Assembly (NCBI GenBank): GCA_002127285.1 | Contig: NFUW01000002.1 | Span: forward strand, 505,744 to 569,743 | Length of the DNA: 64,000 nt | Source of the DNA: Chitinophagaceae bacterium IBVUCB1 | GTDB lineage: Bacteria; Bacteroidota; Bacteroidia; Chitinophagales; Chitinophagaceae | Direction of reading: 5' to 3' | Program-made: the position numbers and the translations under genes | The notes under the pieces: model-generated | The model's input: the letters and a program-made list of their open reading frames with translations, nothing else | What the model was told of the DNA's origin: nothing | The model's database searches: none | Part shown: in pieces, positions 27,881 through 35,949 of the stretch | Position numbering within the stretch: the first letter of the stretch is position 1 | Layout of the letters: every line of letters starts with the position of its first letter

Positions 27881-29131
27881 TTAATACAAGTTGATTTTGT
27901 TGGTTTGTAAAACCTTGCCATCCGTGCTGCTGCAACGATAGATGTAGTTTCCTACGGCTATATCACTTTTGTTATATACTGTATTAGCTTGTATGCTGGT
28001 TTGGAAAACACGCCTGCCGTTTGTGTCAAATAATTCAAATAGTACAGCCATGCTGCCATTATGTAAAACATGAATTGTATTGCCATTGGAAAAGACCTGC
28101 AATGGCTGGTTTGTATTGTTTTGCAGTATGCTGGTAGTACCTATCACCACACTGTCTTTTTTAGTTTCCGTAAAGCAAGTGTTAGATGCTGTAAGAGTTA
28201 CCTGATATTTTCCATTTACGGCGTATGCTCTTGACGGACTTACCGCAGTGCTTGTACCGCCATCGCCAAATGTCCAGTAGTTGTTGGTTGAATAAACGGA
28301 TGTGTTGGTAAACGTAGCTGTTTTGCCTGCAACGGATTTATTGAAATTGGCATACGTATAGTTGCCATGCATATTCCATTTACTGAAACTGTCTAATACT
28401 ACTTTGCCTGCAATACGTTTCAGGTTATTAGCATCTGTAGCAGGCAGTCCGTTATTGAAAGTACTGGCTATCGGGTTTTTATGAAATATAGATGCATAGA
28501 ATACACATGCTGCCAGATACGTGCCGCTTACGCTCGGGTGAGATTCATCGGGAGAATACAGGTCAATGCTTGAGAAACTATCTCTTACTTGCTTCCATGC
28601 AGCACCTACGGGCGATACGATGGCATTATTATCCTGTGCCATTTGCAGGTAGCTTTCGCGCAAGCGTTGTTGCATACCTTCATAAGTGCATATTGGCGGG
28701 TAAGATGCGCAATTGGAAGCATCGCCGTTTTTTCGTCCCCATGTCATAAAAAACATGGTTTCAGTACACGCTTTATTATCTCTCACCAAGCTATCCAGTT
28801 TACGGGCAAAAGGGTATACATCTGTTGCAACCTGCCCCGGAGAGAATGCAGGACGTTGGCTCTGCTCCTGTAGTACTACTATATCCCATTGCTGCGCTTT
28901 TATCTTGGCAAGCGTATTGGCATCGGTACTATGCCCCTGAAAAGTGAAACCGCCGGGGACGCTTTCTTCATATATCAAGGTATCGCCCAATGATGTGGCT
29001 AATTGCTGCAATACCAATGGCATGTTATTGGTAAATACATAACTGTTGCCAATGAATAACACCTTTCTGGTGGTGGCAATAGCTAATATCGGTAGTATAA
29101 TAAACAATAGTATAAGTGTACTTTTTCTCAT
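27881..29131 (-). CDS. Secreted DUF4886 (SGNH-like) protein with PKD domain, T9SS type A
   Basis: Exported protein of 416 residues. A signal peptide covers about residues 1-19. The SGNH-hydrolase-like DUF4886 domain (about 20-240) has KVLFIGNSYVFTNNMP (block I GNS), WDIVVLQEQSQRPAF and DESHPSVSGTYLAA with the DxxH pair. A PKD domain (about 255-330) has NYWTFGDGGTSTAVSP. A C-terminal type A sorting domain (about 345-416) carries LQVFSNGNTIHVLHN and ends in YIYRCSSTDGKVLQTNKINLY-like strands. Probably a surface esterase or deacetylase; the substrate is unknown. It is two bases from the VOC gene start. Confidence 0.82.
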   Translation of the reverse strand: MRKSTLILLFIILPILAIATTRKVLFIGNSYVFTNNMPLVLQQLATSLGDTLIYEESVPGGFTFQGHSTDANTLAKIKAQQWDIVVLQEQSQRPAFSPGQVATDVYPFARKLDSLVRDNKACTETMFFMTWGRKNGDASNCASYPPICTYEGMQQRLRESYLQMAQDNNAIVSPVGAAWKQVRDSFSSIDLYSPDESHPSVSGTYLAACVFYASIFHKNPIASTFNNGLPATDANNLKRIAGKVVLDSFSKWNMHGNYTYANFNKSVAGKTATFTNTSVYSTNNYWTFGDGGTSTAVSPSRAYAVNGKYQVTLTASNTCFTETKKDSVVIGTTSILQNNTNQPLQVFSNGNTIHVLHNGSMAVLFELFDTNGRRVFQTSIQANTVYNKSDIAVGNYIYRCSSTDGKVLQTNKINLY

Positions 29132-29183
29132 AAATGCAATTCGTTGATAATTATGTTCCTGTATAAGACGGAATAAATAGGTA

Positions 29184-29291
29184 TTAGGCTTGGTTAATAG
29201 CAGATTTTATTTTCGAGGAGTTCATCATTTCATTTGTAATATCTTGTATGTATATATCTACACCGTTTACCAATATGCCTTTTAGTCCGCA
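29184..29291 (-). other. Possible short coding remnant or small ORF
   Basis: In the 183-base gap between the OmpA gene and the DUF4886 gene, one minus-strand frame is open and reads GILVNGVDIYIQDITNEM and onward to a TAA at 29184. A TTG at 29273 could start a 29-residue peptide. The amino acid pattern looks protein-like, but no ATG begins it and no family was recognised. It may be chance or a remnant of a lost gene. Confidence 0.2.
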
Positions 29292-29314
29292 TTACTTCAA
29301 GCATATTATGCTAT

Positions 29315-30184
29315 CTATTTAGCCGTTACCCGTATCTCCACACGCCTGTTTTTATCTTCGTCTTCAGTTGTCAATTCAGGTTTTATCAGTGGTTTGGTTC
29401 TGCCAAAACCTACATAATTCATCCTGTCTTTTTCTATGCCTTTTTGTGCCAGATAATCGTATATATACTTAGCTCTGTTTTCAGATAGCTTCATATCTTG
29501 GGTGTCTTCGTCAAGGGCATCATAACCGTACCTAAGGCAGCATATATGTCCCTCAATCTGTATTTTCAGGCTCGGGTTATTTTCCATGGTTTCGTACAGT
29601 TTATCCAATATAGGTAGCGAGTTGTCAGTTAATATATGCCTGCCCAATACAAAGTATATATTTTCCAGTCTTATCGTTTCGCCTACTTTCAGTTCGTTTA
29701 TCTGGTTTAGTTGTTTAGGGGCAGGCCTTGTTGCCTGTGCAGGTGTTTTAGCTTTTGTAAGTATTGGTTTATCAGCAAGGTTTTTTGTTTTCTTCTGCGA
29801 TACGACAACATCTACCCGCCTGTCTGTTGCATACCCGCCCTGTCTTTCTTTCAGCCTGCTTACTTCGCCTTTGCCTATACATAACTTGATGTTTTCTTCT
29901 GGTATCAATAAGGATGTAAGCAAATCCTTAATGGCTTTTGCCCTGCGTTTCGACAGGTCGATATTATATTCATTGCTGCCTAAATAATCGGCATAGCCAA
30001 TAATCAGTACATCCGTTTGTTTGTTGATGACATCTTCGTACACAAAGCCTTCCAGCAGCGTTTTGTTTGTTTTATTCAGCACATCTTTATCAAGGTCGAA
30101 ATGTATCTGTATAGTATCTGGTGTACCAGCTATGGAAGCACTGCCTGCAATGCAGGCAAATAGTATCAGCAACAGATGCTTCAT
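29315..30184 (-). CDS. Protein with two OmpA-like peptidoglycan-binding domains
   Basis: Exported protein of 289 residues. A signal peptide covers about 1-20 (LLLILFACIAGSASIA). The first OmpA/MotB-type domain (about 22-130) has DVLIIGYADYLGSNEYN and LSKRRAKAIKDLL. A Lys/Ala/Pro-rich linker (about 132-160) follows, then a second OmpA domain (about 165-289) with IQIEGHICC, LSENRAKYIYDYL, YVGFGRTKP and NRRVEIRV. Family knowledge: the domain binds meso-DAP peptidoglycan. No outer-membrane barrel is present, so it is probably periplasmic. Two tandem domains without a barrel is a less usual layout. Confidence 0.85.
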   Translation of the reverse strand: MKHLLLILFACIAGSASIAGTPDTIQIHFDLDKDVLNKTNKTLLEGFVYEDVINKQTDVLIIGYADYLGSNEYNIDLSKRRAKAIKDLLTSLLIPEENIKLCIGKGEVSRLKERQGGYATDRRVDVVVSQKKTKNLADKPILTKAKTPAQATRPAPKQLNQINELKVGETIRLENIYFVLGRHILTDNSLPILDKLYETMENNPSLKIQIEGHICCLRYGYDALDEDTQDMKLSENRAKYIYDYLAQKGIEKDRMNYVGFGRTKPLIKPELTTEDEDKNRRVEIRVTAK

Positions 30185-30336
30185 AGATGTGAGATGATAT
30201 ATAAATTTACATTATTATTCATTAGTTAAAAAATCATGCTCCATTATACATTCACTCGCAGGTTATCCACAAATGTGAAATATGTTTTTTGAACTGCATA
30301 TATGGATTGTATAATTTCATACAAACCCCATGCGAT

Positions 30337-30480
30337 ATGCAAACGTCGAATACATTAGAAACACTGCTCTGGATAATAGCAGGGCTTGTAACCGCAGGTA
30401 TGACAATTGTGCTGACATTAGGATGGTTCAAAGGGATATTTTGGGAGCACCAATTAAAAACCCGTAAGAAGGCAAGATAG
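30337..30480 (+). CDS. Small single-span membrane protein, hypothetical
   Basis: An open frame of 47 residues from ATG 30337, with a polar N-terminus, one hydrophobic helix (LLWIIAGLVTAGMTIVLTLG) and a basic tail KTRKKAR, consistent with an N-out/C-in small membrane protein. A longer start at 30289 is possible. It stops 2 bases before the stop of the converging mtgA. Function unknown; coding status rests on the membrane-protein pattern only. Confidence 0.45.
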   Translation: MQTSNTLETLLWIIAGLVTAGMTIVLTLGWFKGIFWEHQLKTRKKAR

Positions 30481-30482
30481 CA

Positions 30483-31208
30483 TTAACGTATTAATTCGGC
30501 TACGTCGGGGTCTCCATCCAGATTGTTCATCTGCCTTACTATCTGCGGGTATCGCCAGCCAACACGGCGGCTCATGGGCTTTACGGTAAACTTTTTAGGA
30601 TTGGGCAAGCAGGCAATTATCATAGCCGCTTCTGCACGAGACAGGTTTCTGGCAGATTTGTGAAAATAGGCTTGCGCTGCCGCTTCTATGCCAAATATAC
30701 CGGGGCCCATCTCTATCACATTCAGGTACACTTCCAGTATGCGTTTCTTACCCCATACCAATTCTATTGCTTCCGTATATACTACTTCGGGGGCTTTGCG
30801 TATGTAGCGGGTAATGCCGCTTCCTTGCCACAAGAATACGTTTTTAGCCGTTTGCTGGCTGATAGTACTTGCTCCGCTTCCCTTACCACGTTTCTTTTTT
30901 TTGCGCTTAGGTTTTTCTTCCATGCTTTTCTCAATAGACTTCCAGTCAAAGCCTGCATGGTCGGGGAATAGCTGGTCTTCACTGGCTATGGCAGCCAACT
31001 TTACATTGGGCGATATTTCGTTCCAGCTTACATAATCCCGTTTCAAGCCATAGCCATCTATTACTGCTCCTATTTGTGTAGCGGTAATAGGGGGCATCAG
31101 CCATTTGCATACCAACAGATAGAGTACAGATAACAATAACAAGTATAAAATGAACTTGAAAACGCGCTTCAATATGCTTGGTTTCTTTATCGCTGCATCC
31201 ATTGCCAT
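30483..31208 (-). CDS. mtgA: Monofunctional peptidoglycan transglycosylase
   Basis: GT51 glycosyltransferase that polymerises lipid II into glycan strands. It has 241 residues. An N-terminal membrane helix covers about 16-34. The GT51 motifs are AIASEDQLFPDHAGFDW, SGASTISQQTAKNVFLW, RYIRKAPEVVYTEAIEL, KKRILEVYLNVIEMGPGIFG and LSRAEAAMIIACLPNP. No transpeptidase domain is present. A Lys-rich insertion (about residues 96-107, KPKRKKKKRGKG) sits just before the STISQQ motif. ATG start. Confidence 0.95.
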   Translation of the reverse strand: MAMDAAIKKPSILKRVFKFILYLLLLSVLYLLVCKWLMPPITATQIGAVIDGYGLKRDYVSWNEISPNVKLAAIASEDQLFPDHAGFDWKSIEKSMEEKPKRKKKKRGKGSGASTISQQTAKNVFLWQGSGITRYIRKAPEVVYTEAIELVWGKKRILEVYLNVIEMGPGIFGIEAAAQAYFHKSARNLSRAEAAMIIACLPNPKKFTVKPMSRRVGWRYPQIVRQMNNLDGDPDVAELIR

Positions 31209-31297
31209 ACCGAAATATACAAACTGTTAACTGGCTTTTCATACACAATAGATGAATGGTAAACAGATATTGTAGTATTTTGCTGCAAACAGAAACT

Positions 31298-32533
31298 ATG
31301 GCTGATAAGCGCAATGCTGCTCTGGGTTTTATTTTCATCACACTGTTGATAGACTGTACAGGTATAGGGCTTATCATACCCGTTGTGCCTACACTTATTC
31401 AAAAAATGGTGGGTGGCGATTTAAGTACAGCGTCTGAATATGGTGGCTGGCTTACATTCTCTTACGCTTTTATCCAGTTTCTGTTTGCACCCATTATAGG
31501 TGGCCTTAGCGACAGGTATGGCAGGCGGCCTATACTTTTGATGTCTTTATTAGGTTTGGGTATTGACTATATATTTCTGGCATTAGCACCTACTATTGTA
31601 TGGTTGTTTGTAGGGCGCATCATAGCAGGCGTATTCGGTGCCAGTTTCACTACGGCTACTGCATATATAGCAGACATCAGCACACCCGAAAAACGCGCGC
31701 AGAACTTTGGCATGGTAGGCGCAGCCTTCGGGCTTGGCTTTATCATAGGCCCTGTAATAGGTGGTGTATGCAGCCAGTACGGAGATAGAATACCCTTTAT
31801 TGTTGCAGCCTGCCTTTCATTGCTCAACGCATTGTATGGCTATTTCATTTTGCCCGAATCATTATCAAAAGAAAACCGCAGGTCTTTTGACTGGAAGCGT
31901 GCCAACCCATTAGGCTCGCTGATGCACCTGAAGCGTTACCCTGCCATAGCGGGTTTGCTGGGTGCTATGTTTCTGCTATACATCGCTGGCCATTCTGCAC
32001 AATCTACATGGACGTATTACACAATGGAAAAATTTGGCTGGAACGAAGCAATGGTTGGTTATTCATTGGGTGCAGTGGGTATATTGGTAGCACTGGTACA
32101 GGGTGGACTGATACGCTATACCATACCCAAATTCGGGCAGAAGCGCTCTGTATATATCGGCTTTACATTATACCTCATTGGTTTCGTACTATTTGCATTT
32201 GCTACCGAAGGTTGGATGATGTTTGCCATATTAGTACCTTATTGCTTAGGGGGCATTGCGCCGCCTGCTATACAGGGCATCATGTCGAACCAGACACCAG
32301 CTAACGAACAAGGAGAACTACAAGGAGTGATGACGGGTATTATGAGTTTATCGTCTATAGCAGGGCCATTGCTGATGACTAATTTATTTGCATACTATAC
32401 ACGCCCCGGCAATCATATACACTTCCCCGGTGCGCCCTTTATAGCCAGCGCGGTGCTGACGGTTGTGGCTATTCTTATATCGGCAAGGTCGTTAATGAAG
32501 TATCATTCACCCGTCAAGGCAGATAATGAATAA
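31298..32533 (+). CDS. MFS transporter, TCR/Tet-like drug:proton antiporter family
   Basis: Twelve-helix inner-membrane exporter of about 411 residues from ATG 31298 ([13 protein letters not shown]); the open frame begins 14 codons earlier. Signatures are [18 protein letters not shown] in helix 1, the loop 2-3 motif [14 protein letters not shown], and [11 protein letters not shown] with [17 protein letters not shown], the pattern of TetA-like class members. Substrate unknown; similarity to tetracycline exporters in the family does not establish resistance. Its stop is 2 bases from that of the convergent small gene. Confidence 0.9.
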   Translation: MADKRNAALGFIFITLLIDCTGIGLIIPVVPTLIQKMVGGDLSTASEYGGWLTFSYAFIQFLFAPIIGGLSDRYGRRPILLMSLLGLGIDYIFLALAPTIVWLFVGRIIAGVFGASFTTATAYIADISTPEKRAQNFGMVGAAFGLGFIIGPVIGGVCSQYGDRIPFIVAACLSLLNALYGYFILPESLSKENRRSFDWKRANPLGSLMHLKRYPAIAGLLGAMFLLYIAGHSAQSTWTYYTMEKFGWNEAMVGYSLGAVGILVALVQGGLIRYTIPKFGQKRSVYIGFTLYLIGFVLFAFATEGWMMFAILVPYCLGGIAPPAIQGIMSNQTPANEQGELQGVMTGIMSLSSIAGPLLMTNLFAYYTRPGNHIHFPGAPFIASAVLTVVAILISARSLMKYHSPVKADNE

Positions 32534-32535
32534 CA

Positions 32536-32850
32536 TCAGGCTTTGTCGCCGAAGTAGAACCTGTTTTTGTATAGCGTAGATACATGCTCGTACAGGTTGT
32601 TCAGCGTTTCGTGTCCTGTAAGGCCGTCGTGCCTCAACTGCTCGCCACGTACTACAAGCATAGCAGATGAGTGGCTTGTTTCAGGTATCATAATCTTATT
32701 GCCCAGTGGCTGATAGCTCTCGACAAATATCTTTATTTTATCGCCTTTAGATACCTTACCATTGATGGTAATGAAGTCGTTATAAAAAACGAATTTCCCT
32801 TCTTCTTTTACGGGCGATAATTTTAGCTCGCCAACCGATGTTTTCAGCAT
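32536..32850 (-). CDS. Hypothetical protein
   Basis: Not recognised. It has 104 residues, no signal peptide, no membrane segment, and is rich in beta-prone stretches (GKFVFYNDFITINGKV, DKIKIFVESYQP). A short helical C-terminus contains NNLYEHVSTLYKNRFYFG. Soluble cytoplasmic protein is likely. ATG start. Same strand as the 139-residue gene 68 bases upstream, but an operon link is uncertain. Confidence 0.65.
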   Translation of the reverse strand: MLKTSVGELKLSPVKEEGKFVFYNDFITINGKVSKGDKIKIFVESYQPLGNKIMIPETSHSSAMLVVRGEQLRHDGLTGHETLNNLYEHVSTLYKNRFYFGDKA

Positions 32851-32918
32851 GATGTGTATTTATCCTCTATGCAATATATTGAATAAACAGCACAAATTAC
32901 TAAGAGCATTGCCTGCTG

Positions 32919-33335
32919 CTATTTCTTTTTAGCCTGTCTTGTACGGGTTACGTTTTTCAGTTTGTTTTCTTCTACCTTCCAGTACCCCCATATTTTGGTA
33001 TCGGAATGCCGCCACATATCTACGCCTGCCTTCTCTGCCAGAAAATAGCAAAGGTGGTAACCAAAGTCTTTGTTTTCTGTATTGACGGGTGCCTGCATTA
33101 TCTCGTCCATGTGGCGGGCGATGATGGTTTTTAAGGCTGTTTTTGCGGCACGTTTGCTGCTTTCAATTTCAATAATCAATTCCTTACAGCACTTATCTAA
33201 TATACCACTGATGATGTCTTGCTGGTCGTCTGGGCTGTGAATGATGCCTGCCTGTGCTTTGCCAAATGTTGCATACTTATCTAACCCCCGAAAGGAGTAT
33301 AGTTTTGCCAGTATTTCTTTCTTCAACATTGCCAT
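32919..33335 (-). CDS. Hypothetical protein
   Basis: Not recognised. About 138 residues, helical and soluble, with IEIESSKRAAKTALKTIIARHM and FGYHLCYFLAEKAGVD, ending in a basic KNVTRTRQAKKK tail. It could belong to one of the small Bacteroidota-only DUF families of this length. The start may be ATG 33335 or ATG 33329. An exact TAgaTTTG box directly abuts the first ATG, so if that promoter is real the transcript would begin near 33329 and translation at the second ATG. Confidence 0.65.
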   Translation of the reverse strand: MAMLKKEILAKLYSFRGLDKYATFGKAQAGIIHSPDDQQDIISGILDKCCKELIIEIESSKRAAKTALKTIIARHMDEIMQAPVNTENKDFGYHLCYFLAEKAGVDMWRHSDTKIWGYWKVEENKLKNVTRTRQAKKK

Positions 33336-33343
33336 CAAATCTA
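33336..33343 (-). promoter_or_regulatory. Candidate -7 box abutting a start codon
   Basis: Minus-strand TAGATTTG, an exact TAnnTTTG match immediately before ATG 33335 and six bases before ATG 33329. The geometry resembles those at 24524 and 25893. Confidence 0.35.
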
Positions 33344-33496
33344 ATCCGTTTATTGATTTCTATCAATAAACATAAAATGATGAACGATTATTGAATATCC
33401 TATATTACATTTGCAAATAACAAATTATTCGTTTGTGATAATTTTGTTATATTATAATTAAGGGATAATTACCTGACCTAAATTTGCATAGTACGT

Positions 33497-33781
33497 ATGA
33501 TTCGTCATTTGATAGTAGAGCTTGGCCCATTCGCATTGATACTGATTGTTGTTGCTTTTTTTCTTACCAAATTATACATGATTTACTCCAAAGGATTGGG
33601 TAAACATTTTGGTGAGGTGTTTTATATATCGCTCATACCCATCAGCAAGCAAGGCATCAAAAATACGTTTCAAGACAAGGTAAAGAAGTATTACAGAGCC
33701 AGTAATGTGATTAATTATTTTTTCTATGGTGTATTTGCACTATCTGTATTGGTATATGCCATGATGAAGTCTATATCTTAA
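33497..33781 (+). CDS. Small two-helix membrane protein, hypothetical
   Basis: Ninety-four residues. Hydrophobic helix 1 is at about 9-28 (GPFALILIVVAFFLTKLYMI) and helix 2 at about 70-88 (NYFFYGVFALSVLVYAM). A basic soluble loop lies between them (IPISKQGIKNTFQDKVKKYY). Not assigned to a family. The csaA gene starts 1 base after its stop, so the two are probably one transcript. A TAaaTTTG box at 33479-33486 is a possible promoter. Confidence 0.65.
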   Translation: MIRHLIVELGPFALILIVVAFFLTKLYMIYSKGLGKHFGEVFYISLIPISKQGIKNTFQDKVKKYYRASNVINYFFYGVFALSVLVYAMMKSIS

Positions 33782-33782
33782 T

Positions 33783-34118
33783 ATGGAACTGATAAGCTGG
33801 CAAGATTTTGAGCGTGTTGGCTTGTATGCAGGTACGATATTGGAAGTACTGGACTTTCCAAAAGCTAAGAAGCCAGCCTACAAACTGAAGATAGACTTTG
33901 GGCAGTATGGAGTGAGGTGGAGTAGTGCGCAGATAACCACACTATATACCAAAGCAGAACTGACAGGCAGGCAGATAGTAGCCGTTATCAATTTCCCCGA
34001 AAAGCAGATAGCCGATTTCATGTCTCAATGCCTTGTAACAGGCTTTGCAGATGCCGATGGCAACATTGCACTCACTACCATAGACAAGCCCGTACCTAAT
34101 GGTACTAAGATAGGGTGA
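33783..34118 (+). CDS. csaA: tRNA-binding / chaperone-like protein CsaA
   Basis: Homodimeric OB-fold protein that binds tRNA; B. subtilis CsaA is reported to have secretion-chaperone activity. It has 111 residues, the normal length. Recognisable motifs are VGLYAGTILEVLDFPKAKKP, the SSAQIT turn (RWSSAQITTLY), GRQIVAVINFPEKQIADF and the C-terminal KPVPNGTKIG. It is the last gene before the repeat-rich accessory block beginning at 34120. Confidence 0.93.
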   Translation: MELISWQDFERVGLYAGTILEVLDFPKAKKPAYKLKIDFGQYGVRWSSAQITTLYTKAELTGRQIVAVINFPEKQIADFMSQCLVTGFADADGNIALTTIDKPVPNGTKIG

Positions 34119-34119
34119 A

Positions 34120-34310
34120 AGACACAACACAAGGCTTTGCATGAGGCAACACGAAGCAACCCCGTCATACCGAACGCAGAGAGGTATCTCCTGAGCATTT
34201 GTACTGCCAGTGATGGCGTTTCACCACTACCCCGTAGGTGGCTGAACATGGTACGCTGTTCCGTCCCTACAGGACGGGGATGGATTATGACAACCATACA
34301 GCTACAAAGC
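34120..34310. repeat. Left dispersed-repeat block, with 45-bp inverted-repeat arm
   Basis: Non-coding. It includes ACAAGGCTTTGC (34129-34140), whose reverse complement is at 37971-37982. The 45-base arm at 34161-34205 (from CCCGTCATACCGAACGC to GAGCATTTGTACT) recurs in inverted orientation at 38139-38183 with two mismatches. Small hairpins follow (CCAC-TAC-CCC-GTA-GGTGG; TCCGTCC-ctaca-GGACGGGGA). Intergenic palindromes of this kind are common in Bacteroidota genomes; their role is not settled. Confidence 0.75.
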
Positions 34311-34327
34311 TTTTGTTCTTACGGAAC

Positions 34328-34444
34328 ATCCCTATTATCCCTTCACAGCCTTCCATTCCTTCCATCTCTATTATCCCCATCATCCCTACTATCCCCATTA
34401 TCCCTTCTATCCCAACCATCCCTACTATCTCTCTTATCCAATCA
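34328..34444. repeat. Degenerate 9-bp minisatellite
   Basis: Thirteen consecutive units of 9 bases with consensus ATCCCNNNT/C; most units begin ATCCC or ATCTC and vary in the last four bases. Because the period is a multiple of three, one frame reads Ile-Pro-rich (IIPTIPIIPSIP), but no start or ribosome-binding context supports a gene. The stretch ends about 180 bases before the RepA-like ATPase start. Confidence 0.8.
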
Positions 34445-34578
34445 ACTAATCAACAAGTCATCCATCCACCACAATAATACATACTTGTTAATATTATGTT
34501 GATAACATTTTTACGTTTATTAATAAAATATTATTGTACATTTGTGCAAGAATTTATTGTTAACCAAACCCTACCGAA

Positions 34579-34613
34579 ACAACCCCTCCCTTTAGGGAGG
34601 ACGGGAGGGTTAA
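34579..34613. repeat. GC-rich hairpin before the RepA-like gene
   Basis: CCCTCCC-TTTA-GGGAGG followed by ACGGGAGGG, an imperfect palindrome just 14 bases before the ATG at 34627. It resembles the CCCCTCCT/AGGAGGGG hairpins at 38269 and 38398. It could influence translation or act as an attenuator-like structure; that is inference. Confidence 0.55.
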
Positions 34614-34626
34614 AAACTCATCACAC

Positions 34627-35703
34627 ATGGATTGGAGACAAGAAAAAGAAGAGGCAGAACGCCGTGCTGCCCAAGAACGCGAACGCCAAAGACTGCTAAG
34701 CGAAGAAACCATGCGGCTGGCTGTAGAAAACTACATGAGCCGCAAAAGCAACGGGGCTTTTATCATGAAACCCGCCATAGACTGGATGGCACAAGCCAGC
34801 CTGCGCCCCGTACCCAAAATGCTATTCAGCGAGCTATGGCACGAGGGCGAACTATGCATACTGTTTGCAGACACCAACACGGGCAAAAGCATACTGGCAG
34901 TGCAGATAGCAGACAGCATCAGCAAGGGCATACCCATAGAGGGCTTTAAGCTGGCAGCCAAAGCCCAGCCCGTTATCTATTTCGATTTTGAACTGTTCGA
35001 CAAGCAGTTTGAAGCCCGCTATAGCATAGACTATCAGCAGCACTACGCCTTTGCCCCAGACCTGCTGCGTGCCGAGCTGGACCCTGACCGAGAGATACCC
35101 AACCGCTACACCTGCTTTGAGGATTTTGTGTACGACAGTATAGAGCAGACCGTTGAAAACTCGGGTGCCAAAGTGCTGATAATAGACAACATAACCTACC
35201 TGCGCCAGGAAACCGAACAAGCCAAAGACGCGCTGCCACTGATGAAGCACCTGAAAGAACTGAAGAAACGCCACGGGCTAAGCATACTGGCACTGGCACA
35301 CACGCCCAAGCGCGATATGAGCAAACCCCTGACACTGAACGACCTGCAAGGCAGCAAGATGCTGATGAACTTTTGCGATAGCAGCTTTTGCATAGGCAAC
35401 TGCATGGGCGATACAGGGCTGCGCTACATAAAACAGGTAAAAGCCCGCAACACCGAAATCATCTACCACGACCGCAACGTAGCCCTCTGCCGCATACAAA
35501 AGCCCCACAACTTTTTGAAGTTTGTATTTACAGGTTGTGGCACGGAACAAGAGCACCTGAAAACGGTAGAAGATAAGAGTAGGGATTGGTTGGTGGGGGA
35601 GGTGAAGCGCATAGCGGATGATTGCCCTGATTGTAGTTATAGAGATATTGCAGACCATCTTGGCACAAGTAAAAGTACAGTAGCACGCATATTAAAAGAT
35701 TAG
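34627..35703 (+). CDS. RepA-like AAA ATPase (RecA fold) with C-terminal HTH
   Basis: Protein of 358 residues, similar in layout to AAA_25/RepA-type replicative ATPases of plasmids and phages. It has a charged helical N-terminus (about 1-40, EKEEAERRAAQERERQR). The Walker A region is CILFADTNTGKSILAVQ, with A81 where the first Gly is usual. A FDFELFDKQFEARY strand and Walker B VLIIDNITYL (about 180-190) follow, then LALAHTPKR. The C-terminal helix-turn-helix is CSYRDIADHLGTSKSTVARIL (about 337-357). No primase or integrase is adjacent. Base composition is strikingly GC-rich (162 of 300 bases in 34801-35100). It lacks a typical promoter box. Function is probably replication or mobility of a small element, or a repurposed chromosomal ATPase. 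Confidence 0.78.
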   Translation: MDWRQEKEEAERRAAQERERQRLLSEETMRLAVENYMSRKSNGAFIMKPAIDWMAQASLRPVPKMLFSELWHEGELCILFADTNTGKSILAVQIADSISKGIPIEGFKLAAKAQPVIYFDFELFDKQFEARYSIDYQQHYAFAPDLLRAELDPDREIPNRYTCFEDFVYDSIEQTVENSGAKVLIIDNITYLRQETEQAKDALPLMKHLKELKKRHGLSILALAHTPKRDMSKPLTLNDLQGSKMLMNFCDSSFCIGNCMGDTGLRYIKQVKARNTEIIYHDRNVALCRIQKPHNFLKFVFTGCGTEQEHLKTVEDKSRDWLVGEVKRIADDCPDCSYRDIADHLGTSKSTVARILKD

Positions 35704-35713
35704 CAGTAAGTAA

Positions 35714-35774
35714 CTGTCCCGCTTTGTCCCACTGTCCCAAATATTGTAACTGGTACGGTGGGACACTGGGACAG
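35714..35774. repeat. Left TGTCCC hairpin arm flanking the AIPR gene
   Basis: Sixty-one bases containing three TGTCCC and two GGGACA, arranged so the two ends can pair around a central AATATTGTAACTGGTA. It lies 10 bases after the RepA-like gene stop. A near-identical copy in inverted orientation lies at 37841-37903, just after the AIPR gene. The remaining gap up to 35949 is AT-rich and holds a small hairpin ATCTGC-gaat-GCAGAT at about 35821-35836. Confidence 0.85.
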
Positions 35775-35949
35775 ATTATGAACACTAAAAATTACTCACT
35801 CTTGTGTCATTGCAAGTAGTATCTGCGAATGCAGATATGTATGTGGCAATCTAAAGATAACATCGATTTATCCATTGCTTCCTTGCATATTTTATATGTA
35901 TGTTATGATGAAAAAGCACTTTATAATAAAGCTAAACTAAAGTATATTT

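Noticed and set aside
31298-32533. Tetracycline resistance gene
   Set aside because: Family resemblance to TetA-like exporters only; many homologues move other substrates, so no resistance is claimed.
34328-34444. CRISPR array
   Set aside because: Unit is 9 bases, no spacers, no cas genes in the window.
34238-34477. Ile-Pro-repeat open reading frame of 79 residues
   Set aside because: It is only a translation of the 9-bp minisatellite; no start context, and another frame is equally open.
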